Positions 41,980 to 49,572 of a stretch of DNA of 64,000 nucleotides are shown here, one piece after another. The first letter of the stretch is position 1; every line of letters begins with the position of its first letter. The notes beneath the pieces were generated by a model that saw only the letters and a program-made list of their open reading frames with translations, was not told the DNA's origin and did not search any database. The DNA is from JBGSOV01 sp041738935 (GTDB lineage: Bacteria; Patescibacteriota; Gracilibacteria; CAIRYL01; GCA-016699755): NCBI GenBank assembly GCA_041738935.1, contig JBGSOV010000021.1, forward strand, positions 186,001 to 250,000, given 5' to 3'. A program made the translations under genes and the position numbers.

Positions 41980-43239
41980 TTAAACAGTTTTTGGTTCGGT
42001 CAGATACGGCTGTCCTGTCCGCAATATGGAAAAAGTTGCGATTGTTAATGGAATCAATATCAAAAAGCCAAACACCGGAAACGCCTCAGCAGTCAGGTAA
42101 TGGTACATCAGCGCTCCAAAAGCTGGTCCGATTGAGGATGCCAATGCGACCAATCCTTCATCGAGTCCCATAATCTCTCCCTGCATATTGCGCGCTACAT
42201 TATGAGATAGAATCCCTTTGATGGCAGGCATACTAAGCGACAAACCAAGATTGACCAAGTAATAAATGGCAATAAAGACAATGAGAGTAAATGGCAAATT
42301 GAGAAAAAATAAACCAAACATCAAAAAAGCCATTCCTACAATTAACATACGAATATCACCAAAATGTTTTGAAACTCGCGGAACAATCACCAATTGATTA
42401 AAAATCATAAACGACCCAACAAGCAGTAGGAAAAACCCAACGCGGCTTTCATTAAGTTCGAAGCGATCAATGAGATGAAAAACAATAACCGAAGTATACG
42501 CTGACATGGCGATCGAAAAGAACACGCGAATCATCAGCACACGCATGACGACCGTATTCTCGCGAAAACGAAGGATTTTACGAAAAAAATTAATTTCACG
42601 CCACAACTTTGTTTCAGAAGATTGGCGGCGCGCCGTATGTGGAAGTGACTCCTTGAGATACAGTTGCATCGAAATAAGCGTAACAAGTGAAATCAAAAAA
42701 GCCACAATGACTGTGCCAAGATATCCGATGGAAGTCGCATTAGAAAAACCACCAATGGCTGGTCCAATAATCATACCAAACCCGACAACTGCTCCAATGT
42801 ATCCAAAGGCGACTGTTTTTTTATCCGGAGCGACGACATCCGAAAGATATGCAAAGGCAACGGAAACATTTCCGCCGGTAATTCCGTCGGTGACGCGCGA
42901 AAGACCAATGATCCAAATCGGCAATGGAATACCAAAAATCTGGTACGGCTGATCAAAACTAATCTGTACAAAATATGCGATACCAAAAATCACCCAACTC
43001 ATCAGAGTACCAAACTGACTAATCAGTAAAATCGGCTTGCGCCCATACATATCGCTAAGCGTTCCCAAGAGTGGCGAACCAATCATTTGAAACAGAAAGT
43101 ATGACGACAATAACAGCCCGAAAGTGATTTCGCCCACTCCATTATCACGGACGACAAAAGGCAAAACCGGAATCAAGATAGAAAACCCCAAAATGTTCAC
43201 GAACATCAGGAGCATTACAGGAATAAAACTTCGATTCAT
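41980..43239 (-). CDS. MFS exporter, TetA-like (DHA1 family)
   Basis: 419 residues, twelve predicted helices. The loop 2-3 MFS signature is GTLSDMYGRKPILLIS and motif C-like SRVTDGITGGNVSVAFAYLS follows. This arrangement is typical of 12-TM drug:H+ antiporters near the tetracycline-efflux group. The substrate cannot be told from sequence. Monocistronic. Nothing gene-like lies in the 267 bases beyond its start except the promoter of the forward gene at 43507. Confidence 0.88.
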   Translation of the reverse strand: MNRSFIPVMLLMFVNILGFSILIPVLPFVVRDNGVGEITFGLLLSSYFLFQMIGSPLLGTLSDMYGRKPILLISQFGTLMSWVIFGIAYFVQISFDQPYQIFGIPLPIWIIGLSRVTDGITGGNVSVAFAYLSDVVAPDKKTVAFGYIGAVVGFGMIIGPAIGGFSNATSIGYLGTVIVAFLISLVTLISMQLYLKESLPHTARRQSSETKLWREINFFRKILRFRENTVVMRVLMIRVFFSIAMSAYTSVIVFHLIDRFELNESRVGFFLLLVGSFMIFNQLVIVPRVSKHFGDIRMLIVGMAFLMFGLFFLNLPFTLIVFIAIYYLVNLGLSLSMPAIKGILSHNVARNMQGEIMGLDEGLVALASSIGPAFGALMYHYLTAEAFPVFGFLILIPLTIATFSILRTGQPYLTEPKTV

Positions 43240-43394
43240 CTTGTCTTTTTAAAAGGCACGGTATTGTAGTCGATTTTGTAAAAAAACAGAAATTTCGGTC
43301 ACAAGCAGTGCGAATGTCATAAAATCGTAAGAACTAGTATTTTATAAAAAGTATGTCAAAAGGCTACTGCATCAGAAGAACACCGAAGAAACAT

Positions 43395-43424
43395 TTGCAA
43401 TCATGTACAAAAATGATGTACAAT
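43395..43424 (+). promoter_or_regulatory. Promoter of the MopE/VirB2-like gene
   Basis: TTGCAA, an 18-bp spacer and TACAAT. The spacer and -10 carry two ATGTACA direct repeats. The predicted leader to ATG 43507 is about 76 bases, longer than usual in this window. Confidence 0.6.
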
Positions 43425-43506
43425 ACAGTTGATATCAAAAACCGTAACAGATTATTTTCTATTGTTTTCGGGCTTGATAAACATTTTTTCCCTGTTTCTT
43501 TCAAAC

Positions 43507-44112
43507 ATGAAATCACGTTTTGCTGCTTCCGGCATCATCATGCTTTTGCTCACTGTCGGACTCTTCAGCTTTGCTAACAATACTTCTGCCGCTGCTGGTG
43601 GTGGCTGTACCGATGATGACAAAGACGGTTGGTACACTACAGCGTGTCCTGACAAACTTAACTTTAAAGGTGTTGAGCCTGGATATTGCGATTGTCCCGA
43701 TTTTAATCTTGGAACAGGTGCTTTGGCATGTGCACAAGGAGCTGTAAGCGAATTATTTGCTTATCCAAAAGATGCCATCGGGCAACGTGGACGCAACTTT
43801 AGTCCTGGTGTACCAGAGATTGCCGGTGACGGTATCGACCAAAACTGTGATGGCATCGACGGAAATATCGGCGATTCGAATGACAGAACACTCGGTGACC
43901 TCATCAATATCGGTGTTACCTTTTTGAGCTCGATGGTTGCTGGCATTTCGGTCTTGGTTCTCATTTGGGGCGCCATCATGTATGCAACTGCCGCTGGTGA
44001 AGAAGAAAAAACTCGCAAAGCTCGCAAGGCAATGATTGGCGCAGTCGTCGGTCTGATTGTCGGACTCTTGGCTCCACAGCTCATCAAGCTCGTTATGCAA
44101 CAGCTGACCTAA
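43507..44112 (+). CDS. VirB2-like protein with MopE-type metal-binding segment
   Basis: 201 residues from ATG 43507 (MKSRFAASGIIMLLLTVGLF, a signal peptide). Residues ~30-125 contain the pattern of MopE-type putative metal-binding repeats: CTDDDKDGWYTTAC, YCDCPD and PGVPEIAGDGIDQNCDGID. The C-terminal ~75 residues are two helices around AAGEEEKTRKARKAMIGAVV, the same layout as the five VirB2-like proteins at 39249-41471. Processing may release the metal-binding part or display it on a filament; this is inference. Own promoter and terminator. Confidence 0.8.
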   Translation: MKSRFAASGIIMLLLTVGLFSFANNTSAAAGGGCTDDDKDGWYTTACPDKLNFKGVEPGYCDCPDFNLGTGALACAQGAVSELFAYPKDAIGQRGRNFSPGVPEIAGDGIDQNCDGIDGNIGDSNDRTLGDLINIGVTFLSSMVAGISVLVLIWGAIMYATAAGEEEKTRKARKAMIGAVVGLIVGLLAPQLIKLVMQQLT

Positions 44113-44134
44113 GTAGTTAATCTCGAAGAAAACT

Positions 44135-44170
44135 AAAGGCCTTCTCAACAATTTGAGAAGGCCTTTTTTG
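44135..44170 (+). terminator. Terminator of the MopE/VirB2-like gene
   Basis: Perfect stem AAAGGCCTTCTCAA-CAA-TTTGAGAAGGCCTTT followed by T6. The symmetric flanks may also serve the ileS transcript, whose stop is at 44199 on the other strand. Confidence 0.92.
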
Positions 44171-44198
44171 ATATTCACAAAACAAAAAGAATCGGGCT

Positions 44199-47100
44199 CT
44201 ATTTTTTGACAGCAAGCAAAACTTCCATTCCTTCGATTTCTACCGATTTGTGCAAATCGGACTGAGCAAGAGAGCTCTCAACTGCATCTGCGAGAACTTC
44301 GGTAGCGATCATCTTTTTAAAAGTATCAACGACAGCATCGACCCCAGCGATTCCGACAAAAATGCGATCAGCGATATCATACTCGGCTTCTTTGCGCATC
44401 TCTTGTAAATGACGGATGATTTCGCGCGCAATCCCCTCTTGTTTGAGCTCTTCTGTGATTTGAGTATCAAGTGCAACTACAATTCCGTGTTCGGATTCGA
44501 CATCGAGCCCTGCTTTACCGACAAAACCGATTTCGATTTCGTCTGTCAAAAGTTCCCATTTGTTCGCGACAATAATCTTCTCATCCTGTTCGACAAAATT
44601 CCCGGCTTTTGCTTCGCGAATAATATCTTGCACTTCTTTGCCGAATTTTGGTCCCAGTTTGCGTGCATCTGGTCTAGCAAAGATTTCGGCAAGTTGGCTC
44701 GGATCTGCCGCGATTTCAATTGCTTTCACGTTGATTTCTTCGCAGATCAATTCTGCATTTGCGAGAATTATTTTGGAATCAATGGCAGAAGGCAGAGCAA
44801 TTTTGACAAGAGCGAGTGGCTGGCGCACACGGATTTTTTGCTTGGCACGAACAGCAAGCGCCAAAGAAATAATCGTTCGTACTGCGTCGATTTCTTGACG
44901 CAACTCAGCATCTTCAGCAAATTCTGCCGCCGCGGGAAAATCAGTATGATGGATGGATTCTGGCTCGACATCGCTGCGCAGATTTTGCCAAATTTCTTCA
45001 GAGACAAAAGGCGTAATCGGAGCGATGACACCGACTAGCGTTTTGAGCACCGTGTACAAAGTGGCAAACGCCGCATTTTTGTCGCTATCTGTTTCGGATT
45101 TCCAAAAGCGACGACGACTGCGGCGAATGTAAAAATTGGTGAGTTTGTCGAGAAATTCGGGAACCTCGCGACACGCCGCTTCAAGTTGATACGCATCCAT
45201 TTGTTGACGAAAATTACGCACGAGATGACCAAGCTCCGCCAGAATCCAACGGTCGAGCTTGTTTGGTGAGCTTCCTGCGGGGAACTTTCTCTCTGACACT
45301 TGTCCGCCGAGGTGGAAGGGGGCGTTGAGGGGGGTTTGCGTTTCCGGGGCTTCTTGCGTTTTCTCCCCCTTGATAAGGGGGGCTGGGGGGGGTTGCGATT
45401 TTTGGATTTCGTCAAATGTCTCTTCTGGTGACTGAGTCGTTGTATCGATAAAATTGAAACCATTTTTACTTCGCAATTTTTCGACATTCTCCCAGAGATC
45501 AGTCACCCGTGAGTCTTCAACCTGCCAGCATTCGCGATTCCGGTTTCTTTCCAGTACTGTTTCAAGCTTTGGTTGCAGAATGAAGATCTTATGAGGGAAC
45601 TGATTTTGTTCGAGAAAATCCCCCAGCTCTTTCGTGAGCTCACCATTCAGCTCATTCAAGATACAATCAACGACGACGCTTTTTCCAGCTGCATAGGCTT
45701 CGGTAATTTTCTCAAAAAGCACCTTTCTGACTTCCTTTTCTTGTTCACTTGCCTCAGGAAGAAAAGGTCGAATTTTTTCCGTCCCGAATTTCTCTCTTCG
45801 GATATCATCCTGACTTATGACAACGATATTCTTTTCTTGCTCGAATAATTTTGAAATTGTTGATTTTCCGGCACCACAAGTTCCGCTCAAAAAGAGGATT
45901 TCGGAATTTACAACCCCCCCACCCCCCCTTGTCAGGGGGGAGGAATCGCACTCGCGCTCCTCCAGCTTATTCGGTGATTGCAGTTTGTTCTCCGAAATTT
46001 TCAATTTGTCATTTGTAATTTGTAATTCTTCCGACTGCCACTTGTCGATATTCGCATAGGTGACAAAGAAGGAATAGGCATTCCAGAGTGGCAAGATTAC
46101 TTTGCGCAAAACTTCTGCCACGCCCTCTTCGCTAAAACGCAAATCTTCCGCGCGTACAACTGGCGAGTTCATCAGATAAAAACGCACCGCATCCGCGCCG
46201 TATTTATCGAAAACAACTTGTGGATCGGGATAATTTTTCTTCGACTTGCTCATTTTTTGCCCATCTTCCGCGAGCACAATGCCATTGACCACGACATTTT
46301 TGAACGCCGGTTTTTGATAGAGCGCATTCGCGAGTACATGCAAAGTGTAGAACCAACCACGTGTCTGATCGAGTCCTTCGGCAATGAAATCGGCAGGGAA
46401 ACCGGTTGGGCAATCTGTTCCGCTAGAATCTGTTCCGAACGGGAAGTGATTTTGTGCATATGGCATTGAACCGCTTTCAAACCAACAATCGAGCACATCC
46501 GGCACGCGCTGCATTTCTCCATGACATTTTGGACAATCGAAAGTGATTTGGTCGATATACGGTCTGTGCAAGTCGATTTCGCGTTTGTCGTTTTCGGGAC
46601 GCGCAGCAAAAGAAAATTCAAAACATGTCGCTGGTGGAATCGGAAATTTGTACGTTTTTTCGTTCGGAATATTGTGGAAATAATGCAGACAACGGCGCAC
46701 AACTTCGCCATGCGTGACGATAAGAATATTTTTTTCTGGGTAGTTGTCACGAATTTCGTGCATAAAATCAATGATTCGTGCTTCGACCATTTGTGATGAT
46801 TCCCCTTCGTGGGGGTTCTCGTAAAAACGATTTTGCAAGGAAGAATAATGATCTTGCCAGCGTTGCAACTTTTCGCCGTCCATTTTACCGGCATCGACCT
46901 CTTTGAGACGCTCATCAGTAGTAATCTCTGCAGAAATTTGTGCAGCTTTTTTGATAAATTCGGCGGTTTGGCGTGTCCGTAACAATGGTGAACAAATTAT
47001 GAGTTCAATATTCTTGTTTTGTAATTGTGTGCCGAGTGTTTGCGCTTGCTCAGCTCCGACAGAAGTCAAAGGAACATTATCATCAATCGCGGTCGAGATG

Positions 47101-49358
47101 ATTCCCTGCGCATTATGTTCGCCTTCGGCATGACGCACGACAAAGAACGTTGCTTTTTTCGTCGCTTTTTCGGCGATTTCTTTGACAGAACCCGCGACCT
47201 CGCGATGCTCACACGTTTCGCATTTCCAAACCGGAATCGGCGCACCCCAATAACGACTGCGCGAAATCGCCCAATCGGGAGCATTTTCGAGCATTTTACC
47301 AAAGCGACCGTGTTTGAGGTGCTCTGGCACCCAACTAATTTCATTATTTTTTTCGAGCAAATCCGATTTGATGCGTTGAATGTCGACAAAAAAAGTGTGG
47401 ATTCCCCGATACATCAGTGCGCAATCAGTGCGCCAACAATGCGGATAGCTGTGACGGATCTGCTCACGCTTCACGAGTTGCCCAGTTTGCTTGAGCTGCT
47501 CAATAACCCAATCATTCGCATTGTCTTCTTTGCTGCCTTCGACAGTTGGATCATAGCGAAAATACTTGCCGGTGAGTGGCGGAACCGACTCATCAAAATA
47601 GCAGGTATCAGTAAAGGGATAGAACAGCTCGACATCGTTTGCTTGCAAAATACGGGCGTCATCTTCACCGGTTGGCGCCATGTGCACAATGCCGGTTCCC
47701 TCGCTGTCGCTGACAAAATCGTCACCAAAGACCCGGAAGGCATTCGGATGGTCTTGGAAAAAAGGGAAGAGCGGTTTATACTTTTTTCCGACTAGTTCTG
47801 AACCGGATAATGTTCTTAAAATCTGAAAATCTGAAGCTCGAACGAATAAATTTAAATCGCATTCTTCTTCCGGTATTTTAACATCAAACATTTTCGAAAG
47901 GATGCTCTTGAGTCTCGTCTTTGCAACAATCATGCGTATTTTTCCGATATTTTTTGGAATTATTCTAGTTTTAATATCCTGTCCAGGTTTGTATTCCTGT
48001 ACCGATGGACCAATCTCATAATGCCTCACTTCCCCATTGTAATCCCACTGATTTGTTTCAAATACAACATATTCCAATTTTGGATTTACCGCTAATCCCA
48101 GATTGCTAAGAAGCGTCCAGGGTGTTGTTGTCCAGGCGAGGAGGTAGGTTTTGGGTTGTGGTTCTTCCATCTTGTGCTGACCCTCCCCCTGATAAGGGGG
48201 AGTTGGAGGGGGTTTGCGATTAAATGGTGTTTGCGATTCCTGCAATTCCTCTTTTCTCTCATCAACTACTCTCAACAAATCCTCATACACCCCCTCGGTG
48301 TTATTCATGATTTCCCGATTCTCGTACCGTATGACCTTGATTCCAAGCGATTCCAAATATTTCGTCCGTTTTGCATCATATTCTTCTTGCTCGGCATGCG
48401 AATCTCCGTCCGCCTCAATGGCGAGCATCAATTCCGCACAATAAAAATCGACAATATATTCACCAATCGGCTTTTGTCGAAGGAATTTGAATTCTTCCAG
48501 TTGGCGACCGGCGAGAAACCCCCAAACCTTTTTCTCGGCAACAGTCGGATTACTACGGTTTGCGCGAGCCTTTTCCGTTAGAGCCGGATTGTAGGGAAGA
48601 TAATGACCCCCCTCTAATTCCCCTTTGTTAGGGGGGAAGCTAACCCCCCCAGCCCCCCTTGTCAGGGGGGAGGAAACACACTCTGACTTGTGAGAATCTC
48701 CCTCCATTAACTCGAATTTTACCGTCACCGCCGGATCATCAATATCTTTATAATTGAGATTGGCTTCAAAGTTTGAGAGCGTCGAAGCAAGTTTTGGCGA
48801 GTATGAAACGACTTTTTTACCTTCGTAAATGAGACCTTTTTTCCAAAGCTCAGAAAAAATCCACATAATCGATTCCATATAATCTGGATCCATCGTTTTG
48901 TAATCGTTTTCAAAATCGACCCAGCGCCCCATACGTTCGACTGTCGTTTCCCATTCGGAAGTATGCTTGAGTACGATACCGCGACAGGCTTCGCAAAACT
49001 CTTTGATACCAAATTTTTCGATGTCTTCGCGATTTTTAAAACCAAGTTGTTTTTCCATCTCATATTCAACGGGAACACCATGACAATCCCAACCAAACCG
49101 GCGCGGCACATATTTGCCAAGCATCGTTTGATAGCGTGGGATCACATCCTTAATCGTTCCAGCAAGAATGTGTCCGTAGTGCGGCAAGCCGGTCGCAAAT
49201 GGTGGACCATCGTAAAAAGTATAGAGCTCGGCATCTTGCCGCAACTCGATCGATTTGCGAAAGGAGTCATTTTCTCGCCAAAAAGCCAAGATATTAGCTT
49301 CTAATTCGGGGAAAGAAACTTTGGACGAGACAGAAGTAAAACGAGAATCAGCTGACAT
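44199..49358 (-). CDS. ileS: Isoleucyl-tRNA synthetase with three inserted enzyme domains
   Basis: About 1,719 residues from ATG 49358; a normal IleRS is ~1,000-1,050. Synthetase parts are intact: HIGH motif LPHYGHILAG, WDCHGVPVEYEMEKQLG, editing-domain entry LLAWTTTPWTLLSNLGLAV, VPDVLDCWFESGSMPYAQ, and KMSKSKKN. The C-terminus (KAGLDVESEHGI, then EGIAREIIRHLQ) is of the eukaryote-like type 2. Three in-frame inserts break it: (A) residues ~220-400, a DUF559 nuclease-like domain; (B) ~733-920, a histidine phosphatase with RHAEG, SPLLRTRQTAE and THGE; (C) ~1107-1364, a P-loop kinase with GTCGAGKST. Inserts A and C have Pro/Gly-rich edges encoded by inverted palindromic repeats. A T-box leader precedes the gene. 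Confidence 0.95.
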   Translation of the reverse strand: MSADSRFTSVSSKVSFPELEANILAFWRENDSFRKSIELRQDAELYTFYDGPPFATGLPHYGHILAGTIKDVIPRYQTMLGKYVPRRFGWDCHGVPVEYEMEKQLGFKNREDIEKFGIKEFCEACRGIVLKHTSEWETTVERMGRWVDFENDYKTMDPDYMESIMWIFSELWKKGLIYEGKKVVSYSPKLASTLSNFEANLNYKDIDDPAVTVKFELMEGDSHKSECVSSPLTRGAGGVSFPPNKGELEGGHYLPYNPALTEKARANRSNPTVAEKKVWGFLAGRQLEEFKFLRQKPIGEYIVDFYCAELMLAIEADGDSHAEQEEYDAKRTKYLESLGIKVIRYENREIMNNTEGVYEDLLRVVDERKEELQESQTPFNRKPPPTPPYQGEGQHKMEEPQPKTYLLAWTTTPWTLLSNLGLAVNPKLEYVVFETNQWDYNGEVRHYEIGPSVQEYKPGQDIKTRIIPKNIGKIRMIVAKTRLKSILSKMFDVKIPEEECDLNLFVRASDFQILRTLSGSELVGKKYKPLFPFFQDHPNAFRVFGDDFVSDSEGTGIVHMAPTGEDDARILQANDVELFYPFTDTCYFDESVPPLTGKYFRYDPTVEGSKEDNANDWVIEQLKQTGQLVKREQIRHSYPHCWRTDCALMYRGIHTFFVDIQRIKSDLLEKNNEISWVPEHLKHGRFGKMLENAPDWAISRSRYWGAPIPVWKCETCEHREVAGSVKEIAEKATKKATFFVVRHAEGEHNAQGIISTAIDDNVPLTSVGAEQAQTLGTQLQNKNIELIICSPLLRTRQTAEFIKKAAQISAEITTDERLKEVDAGKMDGEKLQRWQDHYSSLQNRFYENPHEGESSQMVEARIIDFMHEIRDNYPEKNILIVTHGEVVRRCLHYFHNIPNEKTYKFPIPPATCFEFSFAARPENDKREIDLHRPYIDQITFDCPKCHGEMQRVPDVLDCWFESGSMPYAQNHFPFGTDSSGTDCPTGFPADFIAEGLDQTRGWFYTLHVLANALYQKPAFKNVVVNGIVLAEDGQKMSKSKKNYPDPQVVFDKYGADAVRFYLMNSPVVRAEDLRFSEEGVAEVLRKVILPLWNAYSFFVTYANIDKWQSEELQITNDKLKISENKLQSPNKLEERECDSSPLTRGGGGVVNSEILFLSGTCGAGKSTISKLFEQEKNIVVISQDDIRREKFGTEKIRPFLPEASEQEKEVRKVLFEKITEAYAAGKSVVVDCILNELNGELTKELGDFLEQNQFPHKIFILQPKLETVLERNRNRECWQVEDSRVTDLWENVEKLRSKNGFNFIDTTTQSPEETFDEIQKSQPPPAPLIKGEKTQEAPETQTPLNAPFHLGGQVSERKFPAGSSPNKLDRWILAELGHLVRNFRQQMDAYQLEAACREVPEFLDKLTNFYIRRSRRRFWKSETDSDKNAAFATLYTVLKTLVGVIAPITPFVSEEIWQNLRSDVEPESIHHTDFPAAAEFAEDAELRQEIDAVRTIISLALAVRAKQKIRVRQPLALVKIALPSAIDSKIILANAELICEEINVKAIEIAADPSQLAEIFARPDARKLGPKFGKEVQDIIREAKAGNFVEQDEKIIVANKWELLTDEIEIGFVGKAGLDVESEHGIVVALDTQITEELKQEGIAREIIRHLQEMRKEAEYDIADRIFVGIAGVDAVVDTFKKMIATEVLADAVESSLAQSDLHKSVEIEGMEVLLAVKK
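45253..45269 (+). repeat. Direct repeat flanking insert C, left copy
   Basis: TCGAGCTTGTTTGGTGA; its partner at 45961-45977 matches at 14 of 17 positions in the same orientation. In protein both encode SPNKL(D/E). The pair brackets the kinase insert like a diverged target-site duplication. Confidence 0.65.
45364..45402 (-). repeat. GC-rich palindromic repeat R1
   Basis: Reads CCCCCTTGATAAGGGGGG followed by CTGGGGGGGGTT. It is an inverted, slightly diverged copy of R2/R5. It forms the downstream edge of insert C in gene orientation. Confidence 0.9.
45912..45944 (+). repeat. GC-rich palindromic repeat R2
   Basis: AACCCCCCCACCCCCCCTT followed by GTCAGGGGGGAGGA; differs from R5 (48642-48674) at one of 33 positions. 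It forms the upstream edge of insert C. Confidence 0.92.
45961..45977 (+). repeat. Direct repeat flanking insert C, right copy
   Basis: TCCAGCTTATTCGGTGA; see the copy at 45253-45269. Between R2 and this copy lie 16 bases. Confidence 0.65.
45978..46040 (-). repeat. AATTTGTAATTTG-type simple repeat inside ileS
   Basis: Degenerate A/T repeat (ATTTGTCATTTGTAATTTGT in the + direction) read in frame as LQITNDKLKISENKLQS. Similar sequence occurs in hisH (29311-29345) and at 37765-37800. It lies next to insert C in a stretch with no IleRS counterpart. Confidence 0.6.
46595..47165 (-). other. In-frame insert B of ileS: histidine phosphatase domain
   Basis: About 190 residues lie between GSVKEIAEKA and IDLHRPYID, which are nearly adjacent in ordinary IleRS. 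They form a complete histidine phosphatase (phosphoglycerate-mutase-like) domain: phosphohistidine site FFVVRHAEGEHN, second Arg in SPLLRTRQTAE, acid residue in NPHEGES, and second His in IVTHGEVVRR. No palindromic repeats flank it, so it differs in origin from inserts A and C and may be an older, stable fusion. Confidence 0.85.
48181..48217 (-). repeat. GC-rich palindromic repeat R3
   Basis: CCCTCCCCCTGATAAGGGGG followed by AGTTGGAGGGGGTTT; inverted relative to R4/R5. It forms the downstream edge of insert A. Confidence 0.88.
48606..48637 (+). repeat. GC-rich palindromic repeat R4
   Basis: CCCCCCTCTAATTCCCCTTT followed by GTTAGGGGGG; a more diverged copy immediately beside R5, read in frame as FPPNKGELEGG. 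Confidence 0.8.
48642..48674 (+). repeat. GC-rich palindromic repeat R5
   Basis: AACCCCCCCAGCCCCCCTT followed by GTCAGGGGGGAGGA; one mismatch to R2. Read in ileS frame as SSPLTRGAGGV. It forms the upstream edge of insert A. Confidence 0.92.
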
Positions 49359-49402
49359 ACAAACATGGTGAAAGAAAGGAGAGTCGGCTTTGTGCTGACT
49401 TT

Positions 49403-49566
49403 CCAAGGATCCCAAACTCTCGGGACGGTACCACCTTGGTTTCCCGAGTATTCGGGACACTTCATTTGCCTGATAACGATAGGCTTCCGGCAGATTCTAC
49501 TCTCCCGAATACTCGGGATTTCTTTCCGCAGCTCTTCCGATGATAGTCGGAGTCGAACGCTTTTCG
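49403..49566 (-). promoter_or_regulatory. T-box riboswitch leader of ileS (isoleucine)
   Basis: The reverse strand holds AAGGTGGTACCG (49437-49426), matching the T-box core with its UGGU that pairs with uncharged tRNA. The first hairpin, UCCGA-CUAUCA-UCGGA (49551-49536), carries an AUC (Ile) triplet in its loop, as in ultrashort Stem I T-boxes. Two folds compete: CTCGGGA (49448-49442) with TCCCGAG (49425-49419) around the T-box, against CCAAGG...CCTTGG (49439-49403) burying it. A 16-base perfect inverted repeat (49518-49503 / 49457-49442) offers a third. No T run follows, so control of translation is more likely than termination. Confidence 0.8.
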
Positions 49567-49572
49567 ATTATG

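Larger units (their letters stand above)
45364..45952 (-). mobile_element. In-frame insert C of ileS: palindrome-bounded P-loop kinase module
   Basis: The block between palindromic repeats R2 and R1 encodes ~150 residues of a P-loop kinase of the AAA_33/zeta-toxin-like group: ILFLSGTCGAGKST, VISQDDIRREKFG, SVVVDCILNE and the lid-like ERNRNRECW. It lies between YANIDKW and NKLDRWILAEL of IleRS, normally separated by only a few residues. Inverted terminal repeats plus a flanking direct repeat suggest insertion as a unit. Mobility is inference. Confidence 0.7.
48181..48675 (-). mobile_element. In-frame insert A of ileS: palindrome-bounded DUF559 nuclease module
   Basis: The block between R5/R4 and R3 encodes ~120 residues of the DUF559 (Vsr-like PD-(D/E)XK) family: YNPALTEKARANRSN, VAEKKVWGFLAGRQ, FLRQKPIGEYIVDFYC, LAIEADGDSH and IKVIRYENREI. 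The candidate catalytic Asp/Glu-x-Asp residues are present. It sits in the IleRS editing (CP1) domain between VTVKFELMEG and TYLLAWTTTPW. DUF559 genes bounded by such GC palindromes are familiar in other bacteria as dispersed units (from memory), which suggests a mobile origin. Confidence 0.72.

Noticed and set aside
44409..45038. Open frames on the + strand opposite ileS, carB (102-1982) and the his genes
   Set aside because: All lie antisense to clearly coding frames, have skewed composition (Phe, Cys, His, Ser), no domain and no promoter.
45364..48675. GC palindromes as rho-independent terminators
   Set aside because: They lie inside an uninterrupted essential reading frame, are translated, and have no T run after the stem in the ileS direction.
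44199..49358. Inserts in ileS as inteins
   Set aside because: None of the inserts starts with Cys/Ser and ends with His-Asn before Cys/Ser/Thr at the joints, and no Hint-domain blocks were seen. The inserts carry nuclease, phosphatase and kinase folds instead.
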